NCBI GenBank assembly: GCA_036351115.1
Contig: JAZBOL010000010.1
Span: 1 to 64,000 of the forward strand
DNA: 64,000 nt
Direction of reading: 5' to 3'
From: Marinihelvus sp036351115
GTDB lineage: Bacteria; Pseudomonadota; Gammaproteobacteria; Xanthomonadales; SZUA-36
Shown: positions 16,765 through 25,567 of the stretch, piece after piece
Layout of the letters: every line of letters begins with the position of its first letter
How positions within the stretch are numbered: position 1 is the stretch's first letter
Made by a program: the position numbers and the translations under genes
The notes under the pieces: generated by a model
The model's input: the letters and a program-made list of their open reading frames with translations, nothing else
Databases searched by the model: none
What the model was told of the DNA's origin: nothing

Positions 16765-18744
16765 ATGACTTTGTCCAAGGACACCCTCGGTGGCCTGTTG
16801 CAGGCCGCTGCAGAGGGGGAATCCCGTGCGGTTCATTTCATCGAGTCGGCGCGCGACGAGACTCGCGTGGACTACGAGGAGCTCTGGCAGCGCGCCCTGG
16901 GCGTGCTGCACCATTTCCAGCAGCGGGGGCTGCGGCCGGGTGACGAGCTGATCCTTTTCACCAACAGCAACGAACAGTTCGTCGATGCATTCTGGGCGTG
17001 CATCCTCGGCGGCATCGTGCCGGTGCCGGTCGCGGTGGGCATCAGTGATGACCATCGCGCCAAGCTCTTCCGGATTTTCGAGACACTGCGCAGGCCGCAC
17101 CTGTACACGGAGCACAACCTCGCGCGTCGCCTCGAGCGCTACGGCACCAGCCACGGACTGGTCGAGGATTCACGCCGCCTGCTCGAAAAGACCCTGGTGG
17201 TGGACGACATCGATGACATCGCCACGCCGGGTCGGCTCCACGCGCCCGCTGCCGATGACGTGGCCTTTATCCAGTTTTCCTCGGGCTCCACGAGCGAACC
17301 GAAAGGTGTGGTGCTGACGCACCGCAACGTGCTCACGAACATCAAAGCCATTTGCGAGGGTTACGGACACCGCGATGACGACGTCGCCCTGAGCTGGATG
17401 CCCCTGACGCACGACATGGGCCTGATCGGTTTTCACCTGTGCATGGTTGCGGTGCGGAACGATCACCACATCATGGCGACTTCCCTGTTCGTGCGGCGCC
17501 CCCTCCTGTGGATGGAAAAGGCGTCGGAGAAGGGCGCAACCTTGTTGTGTTCTCCCAATTTTGGGTACAAACATTTCTTAAAGTTGTTTGAATCAAAAGG
17601 TCTTCAAGATATTGATCTAAATAAAGTAAGGTTGATCTTTAACGGCGCAGAACCCATCTCCGCCGGCCTCGCTGCCCGTTTCGTCAAGGCGCTCGAACCC
17701 CACGGGCTGGGCCAGAACGTCATGTTCCCCGTTTACGGCCTGGCGGAGGCGAGCCTGGGCGTGACCTTTCCGGAGCCCGGCGCCCCGCTGCGGACGATCC
17801 GGGCTCATCGCCACAGCCTGGCCGTCGGGCAACCCTGGACGCCGGCAGAGGCCGGCGATGACGACGCGGTGGAGTTCGTGCTGCTGGGCACGCCGATCCG
17901 GGATTGCAGGCTTCGGCTCTGTGACGACGATGACCGGACCGTCGACCCGGATCACGTGGGGCACGTGCAGATTCGTGGCGGCAACGTCACGGGCGGCTAT
18001 TACGGTTACGGCGCCGCCGGGCGGGACGTCTTCGCGGACCTGAACTGGCTCCGTACCGGTGACCTGGGCCTGATACATGACGGCCAGCTGGTGATCACCG
18101 GGCGTTCCAAGGACATCATCTTCGTCAACGGCCAGAACTACTACCCGCACGACATCGAGGAGCAGGCCCTGGCCGTGGAGGGACTGGAACTGGGCAAGGT
18201 GGCGGCTGCGGGCGCGACGAGTCCCACGGCGGGAACGGATGAGCTCCTGCTGTTTGTCCTGCACCGGGGTGACCTGGAGTCCTTTGCCGGGCTGGCCAAG
18301 ATGCTGCGCATGCACATCAATGAAGTGACCGGGCTGGAGGTGGCGCACGTCATCCCGGTGGAGCGAATCCCCAAGACCACGAGCGGCAAGGTCCAGCGCC
18401 ACAAGCTGGTGGAGGCCTATCTCGACGGCGAATTCTCCGAAGCGCTGGACCGCCTGGCCGGACTCGCGGCCTCGGCGACGGATGGCGAGCTTTCGGAAGA
18501 CGCTTTCGAGCGCAGCCTGCAGGAAATTTGCAGCGAGATCGTGGTCGACCGGCCGGTTGGCCTGGACGACAACCTGTTCGAAATCGGGATTTCTTCCCTG
18601 GCCCTGGCGCAGATCCACGCGCGGGTGGAGGAGCTCTATCCCGGTGAAATGGACATTGCCGATGTCTTCGACTACCCGAGCATCCGGGAACTGGCGGCCT
18701 TCCTCGCCCGGAAGCGCAACGCCGGGGACACCGAATCCACTTGA
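16765..18744 (+). CDS. Fatty-acyl-AMP ligase with C-terminal acyl-carrier domain
   Basis: The 659-residue protein has an AMP-binding domain (residues about 20-570) and a carrier domain (about 580-655). The ATP loop is FSSGSTSEPKGVV. YGLAEAS, the RTGDLG block and the C-terminal KTTSGKVQRHK lysine motif are present. The phosphopantetheine site is S611 in GISSLALAQ. It would activate an acid as acyl-AMP and load it onto its own carrier arm; the Sfp-type transferase at 61998-62771 could prime that arm. It is flanked by the P450 gene (10-bp gap) and the peptidase gene (1-bp overlap). Codons at 17541-17640 are strikingly AT-rich although the reading frame and conserved SPNFGYKHF and IFNGAEPIS motifs are intact. 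Confidence 0.9.
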   Translation: MTLSKDTLGGLLQAAAEGESRAVHFIESARDETRVDYEELWQRALGVLHHFQQRGLRPGDELILFTNSNEQFVDAFWACILGGIVPVPVAVGISDDHRAKLFRIFETLRRPHLYTEHNLARRLERYGTSHGLVEDSRRLLEKTLVVDDIDDIATPGRLHAPAADDVAFIQFSSGSTSEPKGVVLTHRNVLTNIKAICEGYGHRDDDVALSWMPLTHDMGLIGFHLCMVAVRNDHHIMATSLFVRRPLLWMEKASEKGATLLCSPNFGYKHFLKLFESKGLQDIDLNKVRLIFNGAEPISAGLAARFVKALEPHGLGQNVMFPVYGLAEASLGVTFPEPGAPLRTIRAHRHSLAVGQPWTPAEAGDDDAVEFVLLGTPIRDCRLRLCDDDDRTVDPDHVGHVQIRGGNVTGGYYGYGAAGRDVFADLNWLRTGDLGLIHDGQLVITGRSKDIIFVNGQNYYPHDIEEQALAVEGLELGKVAAAGATSPTAGTDELLLFVLHRGDLESFAGLAKMLRMHINEVTGLEVAHVIPVERIPKTTSGKVQRHKLVEAYLDGEFSEALDRLAGLAASATDGELSEDAFERSLQEICSEIVVDRPVGLDDNLFEIGISSLALAQIHARVEELYPGEMDIADVFDYPSIRELAAFLARKRNAGDTEST

Positions 18745-21044
18745 TGAGGCACCTGATCATGCCCCGCAAACTGCTGACCGCCTGCGCGGCGATCGGCCTG
18801 GTGACGAGCCACGCCATGAATGACGCCCACAGCAAGGACCATGAAACCGGGGGGGCTGCGGCCGAAGCCCCGGTAACCCTCACCATCGAACGCCTCGAAG
18901 CGAGTCCGGGGCTCGACGGGCCGTCGGCCCGGGGGGTGAAGATCGCTCCGGATGGCTCGCGGGTGACGTTTCTCCGGGGGCGGGAAGACGACCGCTACCA
19001 GCTCGATCTGTGGGAATACCTGCCGGACACCGGCGAACAGCGCCTGCTCGTGGACAGCACGGCCCTGCTGGGCGCCCCGGAAGAACTCGACGAGGTCGAG
19101 AAAGCCCGCCGGGAGCGCCAGCGCATCTTTTTCCGGGGCATCATCGAGTATGACTTCGCGCCGGATGGAGGCGCCTTGCTCTTTCCCCTCGGCGGTGACC
19201 TCTACTACCTGCCCCTGGGTGGCGAACCCCGGCGCCTGACCGAGACCGCGGCGACGGAAACCGACGCGCGCGTATCGCCTGCCGGGGGTTACGTGTCCTT
19301 CATCCGCGACCAGAATCTCCACGTCGTGGACCTGGCTTCGGGCGAAGAGCGACCGCTTACCACCGAGGGGGGCGGTACCGTGTCCCTGGGCATGGCGGAG
19401 TTCGTCGCCCAGGAAGAGATGTACCGCTTTACCGGGTACTGGTGGTCTCCTGACGATCGCACCGTGGCCTACACGCGGGTGGATGAAGAGCGGGTGTCGT
19501 TGGTGGAGCGTTATGAGATCGGTGCGGACGGGGTCACCACGGTGCCGCAGCGCTATCCCTTCGCCGGCGAAGCCAACGCCGTCGTGACCTTGCATCTCCT
19601 CGACCTGGCGACGGGCACGGTGACCGATGTGCCTTTTGACGCATCGGGCGACGACTATCTCGTTCGCGTGAACTGGTCACCGGACGGGACCCTCGCCCTG
19701 CAACGCCAGTCCCGGGATCAGCAGCGCCTGGACCTGGTGTTCGTGGACCCCGAATCCGGCGACCAGCGCGTGGTCCTCTCGGAGCGTTCCGATACCTGGA
19801 TCAATCTGCACAGCGATCTGACGTTTTTCGAAGACGGTTCCCGGTTTCTCTGGACCTCCGAGCGGGACGGCTTCCGTCACCTGTACCTGGTTGGCCGGGA
19901 TGGAACGATGATCTCGCAGCTGACCCGCGGCGACTGGGCGCTGTCCGAAACGGGCCGCGGCGGTGGTGCGGTGCGCGCGCTGGTCGAGGCCGAGGGGGAG
20001 GTCTGGGTCCAGGGCGCCCTGGAAACACCCCTCGAACAGCACCTGTATCGCATTTCGCTGGCGGGGGATGTCCCCCCTCGCCGGGTAACGGAGCCGGGCG
20101 GGTGGCATGACACCATCGTTTCCCCCGACGGGGCGTTCTTCATCGATCGGGGCGAGGCGCCGAGCCGTCCGCCGTACACGGCGATTCGCGACGACGAGGG
20201 TGCGCTGCTCAGCTGGGTGCTCGAAAACCCGCTGGATGCCGGGCATCCCTATGCCCCCTTCGTCAGGAACCATGTTGCCCCGGAGTACGGAACGCTGCCG
20301 GGCGCGGACGGCACGCCACTCTATTACGAGTTACTCGAGCCCCCGGGCTTCGACGCAGGGACACCGACCCCGGCCATCGTCTATGTCTACGGTGGTCCGG
20401 GCGGCGCCTCGGTCCACCGACGCTGGTCCGTGGATTTCCGGCAATACCTGGCCCGCCAGGGCTACGTGGTGTTTACCGTGGACAACCGCGGCACCGGTGG
20501 GCGAGGCACGGCCTTCGATGACCCGATTTACCGGGCCATGGGAGGCGTCGAAATCGAGGACCAGGTCGCCGGCGCGCGGTGGCTTGCCGATCGCCCCGGA
20601 GTCGACGGTAACCGCATCGGCATCTACGGCGGATCCTACGGGGGCTATGTGACGCTGCTGGCGTTGATGAAGGCCCCGGAGGTCTTCGCTGCCGGCGTCG
20701 CCCTGGCGCCGGTCACGGACTGGCGCCTGTACGACACGCACTACACCGAGCGTTACATGGGCGATCCGTCCGAGGGCGACGCTTACACGCGGTCAAACCC
20801 GGTGACCTACGTGGAGGGCCTGGAGGACCCGTTGCTGCTGGTGCACGGCATGGCGGACGACAACGTCTTCTTCGACCACAGCGTCAAGCTCATGGCCGCA
20901 CTGCAGCAGGCACGCAAGCCCTTCGAGCTCATGACCTACCCGGGCAAACGCCACCGCATCACCGGTGAGGACGAGCGAGTCCACCTGTACCGGATGATGT
21001 TTGATTTCTTCGAGCGTCACCTGGCCGGGGAAAAGGCGAACTGA
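18744..21044 (+). CDS. Exported S9 family (DPP-IV-like) prolyl oligopeptidase
   Basis: This 766-residue serine peptidase has a signal peptide-like N-terminus (LLTACAAIGLVTSHA), a DPP-IV N-terminal beta-propeller (about 40-480) and an alpha/beta hydrolase domain. The catalytic Ser is S631 in GGSYGG, the Asp D705 in GMADDN and the His H737 in GKRHRI. The EE motif that binds the substrate amino terminus in DPP-IV is visible in AQEEMYRFTGYWW. It should remove dipeptides with proline or alanine at position 2 in the periplasm. The ATG at 18744 shares one base with the ligase stop; an in-frame TTG lies just before it. A role in trimming a product of the upstream genes is possible but unproven. Confidence 0.9.
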   Translation: MRHLIMPRKLLTACAAIGLVTSHAMNDAHSKDHETGGAAAEAPVTLTIERLEASPGLDGPSARGVKIAPDGSRVTFLRGREDDRYQLDLWEYLPDTGEQRLLVDSTALLGAPEELDEVEKARRERQRIFFRGIIEYDFAPDGGALLFPLGGDLYYLPLGGEPRRLTETAATETDARVSPAGGYVSFIRDQNLHVVDLASGEERPLTTEGGGTVSLGMAEFVAQEEMYRFTGYWWSPDDRTVAYTRVDEERVSLVERYEIGADGVTTVPQRYPFAGEANAVVTLHLLDLATGTVTDVPFDASGDDYLVRVNWSPDGTLALQRQSRDQQRLDLVFVDPESGDQRVVLSERSDTWINLHSDLTFFEDGSRFLWTSERDGFRHLYLVGRDGTMISQLTRGDWALSETGRGGGAVRALVEAEGEVWVQGALETPLEQHLYRISLAGDVPPRRVTEPGGWHDTIVSPDGAFFIDRGEAPSRPPYTAIRDDEGALLSWVLENPLDAGHPYAPFVRNHVAPEYGTLPGADGTPLYYELLEPPGFDAGTPTPAIVYVYGGPGGASVHRRWSVDFRQYLARQGYVVFTVDNRGTGGRGTAFDDPIYRAMGGVEIEDQVAGARWLADRPGVDGNRIGIYGGSYGGYVTLLALMKAPEVFAAGVALAPVTDWRLYDTHYTERYMGDPSEGDAYTRSNPVTYVEGLEDPLLLVHGMADDNVFFDHSVKLMAALQQARKPFELMTYPGKRHRITGEDERVHLYRMMFDFFERHLAGEKAN

Positions 21045-21190
21045 GCGACCGGGCAGGGGGCATGACTCAAGTCGCGCATCGGAGACCGCCGTGGATCTGC
21101 TGACCATCGAGCCGGTCATCGAACGCCTGCGGCGCCGGTGAGCCGGGGAAATGCCCCGGGGACGGATGCCTGAACCGCCGAGGGTCGAAT

Positions 21191-21760
21191 TCAGCCGAAG
21201 GGTGCGACGCCGATCCAGGCCAGGTGCAGCCACTTCACGAACAGCACGTAAGTGACCAGGCCGAGCACGATGAGGATGATGTCATTCGCGCCGCTCTTCA
21301 CCATCACCGGGACTTCCCGCGGCTCCCGGCGCTTGAGGCTGATCCGGTCGACCACGGCCCAGGCCAGGAGGCTGCCGAACAGCACGACGTCGGCCAGCGT
21401 GCCGTTGACGAGCAGGTGGGAAAATGCCCATAGCTTGAGGGCGACGAGTTGCGGGTGCTTGAGGGTCGTCTTGATACGACCGGGAAAATACGGGGCAAGG
21501 AAAAAAATGAAGACCGGCAGCATGAGCAGGGCTGAGAGGTGCGCCAGCCAGGTGGGTGTCACGTAGAGCAGGACCGGGTCGAGGCGGGCTTCCGCGTAAC
21601 CCTTGACCATGCCGACGACACCCGCCAGCGAGACGAAGACCACCAGCGATTTCCACGCTGCGCCGTGTTTGGCGGCGAAGCGGTCCCGCCACGCCGGCGC
21701 CACGATGGAGACGGAATGGATTCCGATGAACAGCACGAGGCCGATGACGAGTTTTTCCAT
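21191..21760 (-). CDS. NnrU-family membrane protein
   Basis: A 189-residue integral membrane protein with five or six hydrophobic helices. It matches NnrU/isoprenylcysteine-methyltransferase-fold proteins: HPQLVALKLWAFSHLLVNG and ADVVLFGSLLAWAVVDRISLKRRE are the hallmark blocks. NnrU is named from denitrifiers, but most family members lie outside denitrification loci, and nothing here suggests nitrogen metabolism. The ATG at 21760 begins the first helix directly; the longer open frame upstream is not family-like. Confidence 0.8.
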   Translation of the reverse strand: MEKLVIGLVLFIGIHSVSIVAPAWRDRFAAKHGAAWKSLVVFVSLAGVVGMVKGYAEARLDPVLLYVTPTWLAHLSALLMLPVFIFFLAPYFPGRIKTTLKHPQLVALKLWAFSHLLVNGTLADVVLFGSLLAWAVVDRISLKRREPREVPVMVKSGANDIILIVLGLVTYVLFVKWLHLAWIGVAPFG

Positions 21761-21855
21761 GAAACGATACCCCTGCGTCTGAGCGCATGGTAGTGCCTCT
21801 CGCGGCCCATCGCCAGCGATCCGGGTCAATTCTTCCGGCGCCGCTGCGCGCAGGC

Positions 21856-21861
21856 TATACT
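21856..21861 (+). promoter_or_regulatory. Candidate -10 box before the acyltransferase gene
   Basis: TATACT lies in the divergent gap, about 60 bp before the YihG-like start codon. The -35 region is not clear. It is the only AT-rich hexamer in a GC-rich stretch. Confidence 0.4.
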
Positions 21862-21917
21862 TTCTGCTCTTCTCCGGCCCGGAGGGCCCGGGTGCGTCCC
21901 GGCCCGTGACCATCCCG

Positions 21918-22835
21918 ATGAAATCGCTGCGCGCCGCCCTGGCGTTCCTCGTCATCGTTCTGAGCACGCTGCTGCACGGCGTCGTCCTGCTCGTGAGCGC
22001 CGTGTTCAAGGCCCTGGTGCCGGAGGGTCCGGCGCGCCAGGCGGTGAGACGCTGGCTGACGCGGATCGCAGAGTCCTGGATCGGGGTCAACAATTTCCTG
22101 ATGTCCCTGGACCGCAGCACCACCCTGGACGTGGACCTGCCGGCGGGCCTCGATCATGAAGGCTGCTACCTGGTGGTGAGCAATCATCAGAGCTGGGTCG
22201 ATATCCTGGTGCTGCAACGCTGCCTGAATCGTCGTTTGCCCCTGCTGCGATTTTTCCTCAAGCGGCAGCTCTTCTGGGTGCCGGTGCTCGGCCTGTGCTG
22301 GTGGGCCCTGGATTTTCCGTTCATGCGTCGCGCAACCCGCGAACAGCTGGCGAAGAATCCCTCGCTCCGGGGGCGCGACCTGGAGTCGGCGCGCCGCGCT
22401 TGCGAGCTCTTTCGTGACGTCCCCGTCGCCATGATGAGTTTCCCCGAAGGCACCCGGCGAAAGGGCGGCAAGGCGGCGGCCAACGACGAATACCGGCACC
22501 TGCTGCTTCCCAAGGCGGGTGGGCTGGGCCAGGTGATCTATGCCCTCGGCGATCAGCTGGACGCCTGTGTCGACGTGACCATCGCCTACGAAACCCGGGG
22601 TGAAGAGGGGGAGCCGCCGGAGTTCTGGGGGCTGCTGCGCGGCGACATCGATCGCATCCGCGTTCACATGGAATTGCTGCCGATTCCCGCGAAGCTGGTC
22701 GGCAGGGATTTCACCACGGACCGCGAAGCACGGATCGAGCTTCAGCGCTGGATCTCGGATATCTGGAGAGACAAGGATGCGATGCTGGACGCGTGGTTCA
22801 GCCCTTCGCCGGACAGTCCACGCACACCACGGTGA
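21918..22835 (+). CDS. YihG-like 1-acyl-glycerol-3-phosphate acyltransferase
   Basis: The 305-residue membrane enzyme should acylate lysophosphatidic acid or a related lysophospholipid. PlsC motifs are visible: NHQSWVD (HxxxxD) near residue 88 and FPEGTR near residue 180, with an N-terminal hydrophobic helix. Length and spacing fit the YihG branch. An in-frame GTG at 21906 is an alternative start four codons upstream; neither has a strong ribosome-binding site. Its 3' end runs 38 bp into the convergent PP2C gene. Confidence 0.87.
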   Translation: MKSLRAALAFLVIVLSTLLHGVVLLVSAVFKALVPEGPARQAVRRWLTRIAESWIGVNNFLMSLDRSTTLDVDLPAGLDHEGCYLVVSNHQSWVDILVLQRCLNRRLPLLRFFLKRQLFWVPVLGLCWWALDFPFMRRATREQLAKNPSLRGRDLESARRACELFRDVPVAMMSFPEGTRRKGGKAAANDEYRHLLLPKAGGLGQVIYALGDQLDACVDVTIAYETRGEEGEPPEFWGLLRGDIDRIRVHMELLPIPAKLVGRDFTTDREARIELQRWISDIWRDKDAMLDAWFSPSPDSPRTPR

Positions 22836-23520
22836 CGTTGTCCGGGGCGCCGCGCTCCAGGGTGAGATCGACCAGGGCCGGGGCGCGGGTCTCCGGTGAA
22901 GTGAGCGCCATGAATTCCGCGATCTCCTGTTCCTCCACCACCCGGATCAGCCCGTCGGAGCACAGCAGGAAGCGGTCCCCGGGCCGGATGGAAAGGCGCC
23001 GCGTTTCCAGCCGGGCCGGCTCGTCGAAGCCGATCGCCCGGGTAATGACGTGCGCCATCGGGTGTAACTCGGCGTCCGCCGGGTCCACGAGCCCCTGGTC
23101 GACCAGGTCCTGGACCTGGCTGTGATCACGGGTCAGTTGCTCGAGCTCCCCGTTTCGGAAGCGGTATACCCGGCTGTCGCCGGCCCAGGTCACGGCGCCT
23201 TCCTCTCCCTGGATCAGGAGCGCGGCGATCGTGGTGCCGGGCTGGCGGTGCCTTGGGGTTTCGTCGCTGGCCTCGAGCAGGGCGCGATTCGCGATCTGGA
23301 TGAGTGTCTGGAGATTGGCCAGGGAGGTCTCGAAGGTATCGGCCAGCTGCATGCGGGACAGGGTCTCGACCACGCCGGCGCTCGCCACGTCACCCGCGTC
23401 GTGTCCGCCCATGCCATCGGCCACCGCCCAGAGGCCCTCGGCCTGCAGGGACAATACCGCGTCTTCGTTCAGTTCACGTACCGCACCCCGGTGGGTGGCG
23501 GCCGCGGTTATGGTTTTCAT
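22798..23520 (-). CDS. PP2C-family Ser/Thr protein phosphatase (PppA/Stp-like)
   Basis: The 240-residue cytoplasmic phosphatase has every PP2C metal-binding motif: NED at residues 18-20, VADGMGGHDAGD with D35, TWAGDSRVYRF and GAPDNVTVV. It should dephosphorylate phospho-Ser/Thr proteins, most simply the targets of the kinase encoded at 28155-30608. The open frame extends upstream, but the family begins at MKTITAAATHRGAVRELNEDA, so the ATG at 23520 is used. It is divergent from the first vWA gene across a 209-bp gap that shows no recognisable promoter, and it overlaps the convergent acyltransferase gene by 38 bp. Confidence 0.92.
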   Translation of the reverse strand: MKTITAAATHRGAVRELNEDAVLSLQAEGLWAVADGMGGHDAGDVASAGVVETLSRMQLADTFETSLANLQTLIQIANRALLEASDETPRHRQPGTTIAALLIQGEEGAVTWAGDSRVYRFRNGELEQLTRDHSQVQDLVDQGLVDPADAELHPMAHVITRAIGFDEPARLETRRLSIRPGDRFLLCSDGLIRVVEEQEIAEFMALTSPETRAPALVDLTLERGAPDNVTVVCVDCPAKG

Positions 23521-23729
23521 GCGGTTCCCCGGTGGCCTGCACGGCGCCGACAGACATGGTGTCACACTTGAATGGCGCCCGCCACGCGCATTCAGCGGCG
23601 CTTCAGGGCCCTTCCGGTAGTCTTGGCCCCTGGCCATGGCGCGGAACGGCGGTCTCCGCCCGGGTCTGTACTTTGGGTTTCGCGGCGGGGCATCATCCGG
23701 GGTAACTGCATGCGTAATGGCGAGGTTCG

Positions 23730-24644
23730 ATGAAGCCAAGGAACCGGGAGATGTCGGTTTTCAGCACGTCGGCGATCGACCTGTTCGCCTCGGCGCTGGG
23801 GGCGTTCATCCTCCTGATGATGCTCCTGTTTCCCTACTATCGAAATGCCGGCCCGGAAAGCGCCCCGTCTCCGACCCGTGACCTGATCGAACAGCGGCGC
23901 CAGGCCGAGCGCTCCGTGGCCGATGCCCTGGCGGAACAGCGCACCACCGAGCAGGAGATCACCGAGCTCGAAGCCCGGGCCGACCGGCTTCGGCGGGAGA
24001 TGGTCACGCTCAACGAGCAACTGTTCAACCTCAAGCAAAAACTGGCCGAGGAGCTGCCCGAGGTGCCGCCGCCGCCCGAGGAGCGGCCGCCTTACCTCGA
24101 ACGAGGCGTGGAATTTTCCCTGCTGGGCATCAACACGGATCGCAAGTCCTTCGTGATCGTGGTGGATCTCTCCGGGAGCATGGAGGCCTACGCCAACCTC
24201 ATGATCCGGTCCGTGCTCGAGGTACTGCAGCCCCTGGACGAGGAGAACCAGTTTGCGATTCTCGGATACAGCGGCATGGGCTCCACGCGGGTCATGGCCT
24301 TTCCCCGGGGCGCCCGGCTGGCCGATGGCACGCCGTCGAACCTCAACCAGGCAGCGACCTTCACGCGTAACCTGGCCGCCAACTTCGGTGGTTCGACGCC
24401 GACCCACGGGGCGCTGCTGAGGGCGCTCCAGTACCCGGCGGACGCCATCATCCTCATGAGCGACGGCGCGCCGGACGGTGATCCGGTCAGCATCATCGAG
24501 GACGTCACCCGGCTGAATGCGCGCCTGCGCAAGGAGATCCACACCGTGGCGCTCGGCGACTACACCAGCGACCGGGATCTCGTGCTGTTTCTCCAGGGCC
24601 TGGCCCGGCGCAATGGCGGCGATTTCGTCGGGATGTCCCGATGA
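23730..24644 (+). CDS. Membrane-anchored vWA protein with intact MIDAS
   Basis: This 304-residue protein has a short basic N-terminus, one membrane helix (residues 15-34, starting SAIDLFASALGAF), a coiled coil (about 50-105), a Pro-rich hinge and a vWA domain (about 118-304). The metal-ion site is intact: D146-x-S148-x-S150, a Thr in GGSTPTHG and D245 in SDGAPDG. The helix carries an Asp at position 17 with spacing like MotB/ExbD-type stator helices. The ATG at 23730 is supported by exact length agreement with the paralogue that follows, which overlaps by ATGA. The vWA domain is probably periplasmic. Its ligand is unknown. Confidence 0.85.
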   Translation: MKPRNREMSVFSTSAIDLFASALGAFILLMMLLFPYYRNAGPESAPSPTRDLIEQRRQAERSVADALAEQRTTEQEITELEARADRLRREMVTLNEQLFNLKQKLAEELPEVPPPPEERPPYLERGVEFSLLGINTDRKSFVIVVDLSGSMEAYANLMIRSVLEVLQPLDEENQFAILGYSGMGSTRVMAFPRGARLADGTPSNLNQAATFTRNLAANFGGSTPTHGALLRALQYPADAIILMSDGAPDGDPVSIIEDVTRLNARLRKEIHTVALGDYTSDRDLVLFLQGLARRNGGDFVGMSR

Positions 24645-25567
24645 GGCGCAAGCAGCGTGCGGCGGAGGTATTCACCATGTCCGCCATTGACCTGTTCGCT
24701 TCCGCCATGGGGGCTTTCCTGATCATCACGATCATCCTCATGCCGGATTACCGCAAGGAAGTCATGGCGGAGGGCGACAACACCCTCCTCGAGCGCCTCA
24801 TGGCCGAGTCCCGGGATGCGCTCGAGGACGTGGATGAGCAGCGCAGCGAGGCCCAGAGCCGGCGGGCCTTTGCGCAGCAGCAGCTGGATGAGCTCATGGC
24901 GCAGGCCAGCCTGTTGAGAAACGAGGTCGAGGAAGCCGAGGAGCAGCTCATGGCGGATTTCGATCCGCCGCCGCCGCCGGAGCCCAGCGAGGAACTGAGT
25001 CCCGAGGACGAGGTCTCCTTTCGTTTCCTGGGGCTGAAAACCGATGAGCGGAGCTTCCTGCTGCTGGTCGACCTGAACCGCTTTCTGGAACCGCACGCGG
25101 AACTCATGGCGAATACCGTGTCACGAACGCTGGGTTCGCTCCGTGACGGGCACGAGTTCGCCATCCTGGCCTTCAACCAGCAGGATTCCGGGCCCGTGTT
25201 CCTGCGCTGGCCGGCGGACGGCCGGCTCGTCAACGCGACGCGCACGAACCTGGCGGGCGCGCGAAATTTCCTCGAGGGGCTGCAGGGCGAGTACGTGGGC
25301 TCGTCACCCATCCTGGAAGCGCTGCGCACCGGCCTCGATTCCGACGCCCAGGCGCTGGTGCTGTTCAGCGACGGTTTACCCAATCCCCGGTATAACGAGG
25401 GCCTGGACGGCACGGGCATCGTCAGCCGCATCAGCCGCGAGAACCGCGAGGACAAGGAGATACATGCCGTGACCATCGGTGATTATTTCAAGTACCGGGA
25501 TACGATCCGGTTCATGGAAACCCTGGCCAAGGCCAACAACGGCGGGTTCATGGCCCTGTCTCGCTAG
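24641..25567 (+). CDS. Paralogous membrane vWA protein with degenerate MIDAS
   Basis: This 308-residue protein mirrors its upstream neighbour: same basic start, same helix (SAIDLFASAMGAF, with D17, P35, Y37 and R38 at identical positions), then coiled coil, Pro-rich hinge and a vWA fold. The metal site is altered: DLNRF (D144, N146, F148) replaces DxSxS and the Thr block reads GSSPILEAL, while LFSDGLPNP keeps the distal Asp. It probably cannot hold a metal in the usual way and may act as a structural partner of the first copy. It overlaps the first gene by 4 bp and the convergent FHA gene by 4 bp. Confidence 0.83.
   Translation: MRRKQRAAEVFTMSAIDLFASAMGAFLIITIILMPDYRKEVMAEGDNTLLERLMAESRDALEDVDEQRSEAQSRRAFAQQQLDELMAQASLLRNEVEEAEEQLMADFDPPPPPEPSEELSPEDEVSFRFLGLKTDERSFLLLVDLNRFLEPHAELMANTVSRTLGSLRDGHEFAILAFNQQDSGPVFLRWPADGRLVNATRTNLAGARNFLEGLQGEYVGSSPILEALRTGLDSDAQALVLFSDGLPNPRYNEGLDGTGIVSRISRENREDKEIHAVTIGDYFKYRDTIRFMETLAKANNGGFMALSR

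Noticed and set aside
21091..21141. Possible 16-codon gene remnant (VDLLTIEPVIERLR) after the peptidase gene
   Set aside because: Too short to assign; it could be a decayed gene start, but nothing nearby continues it.
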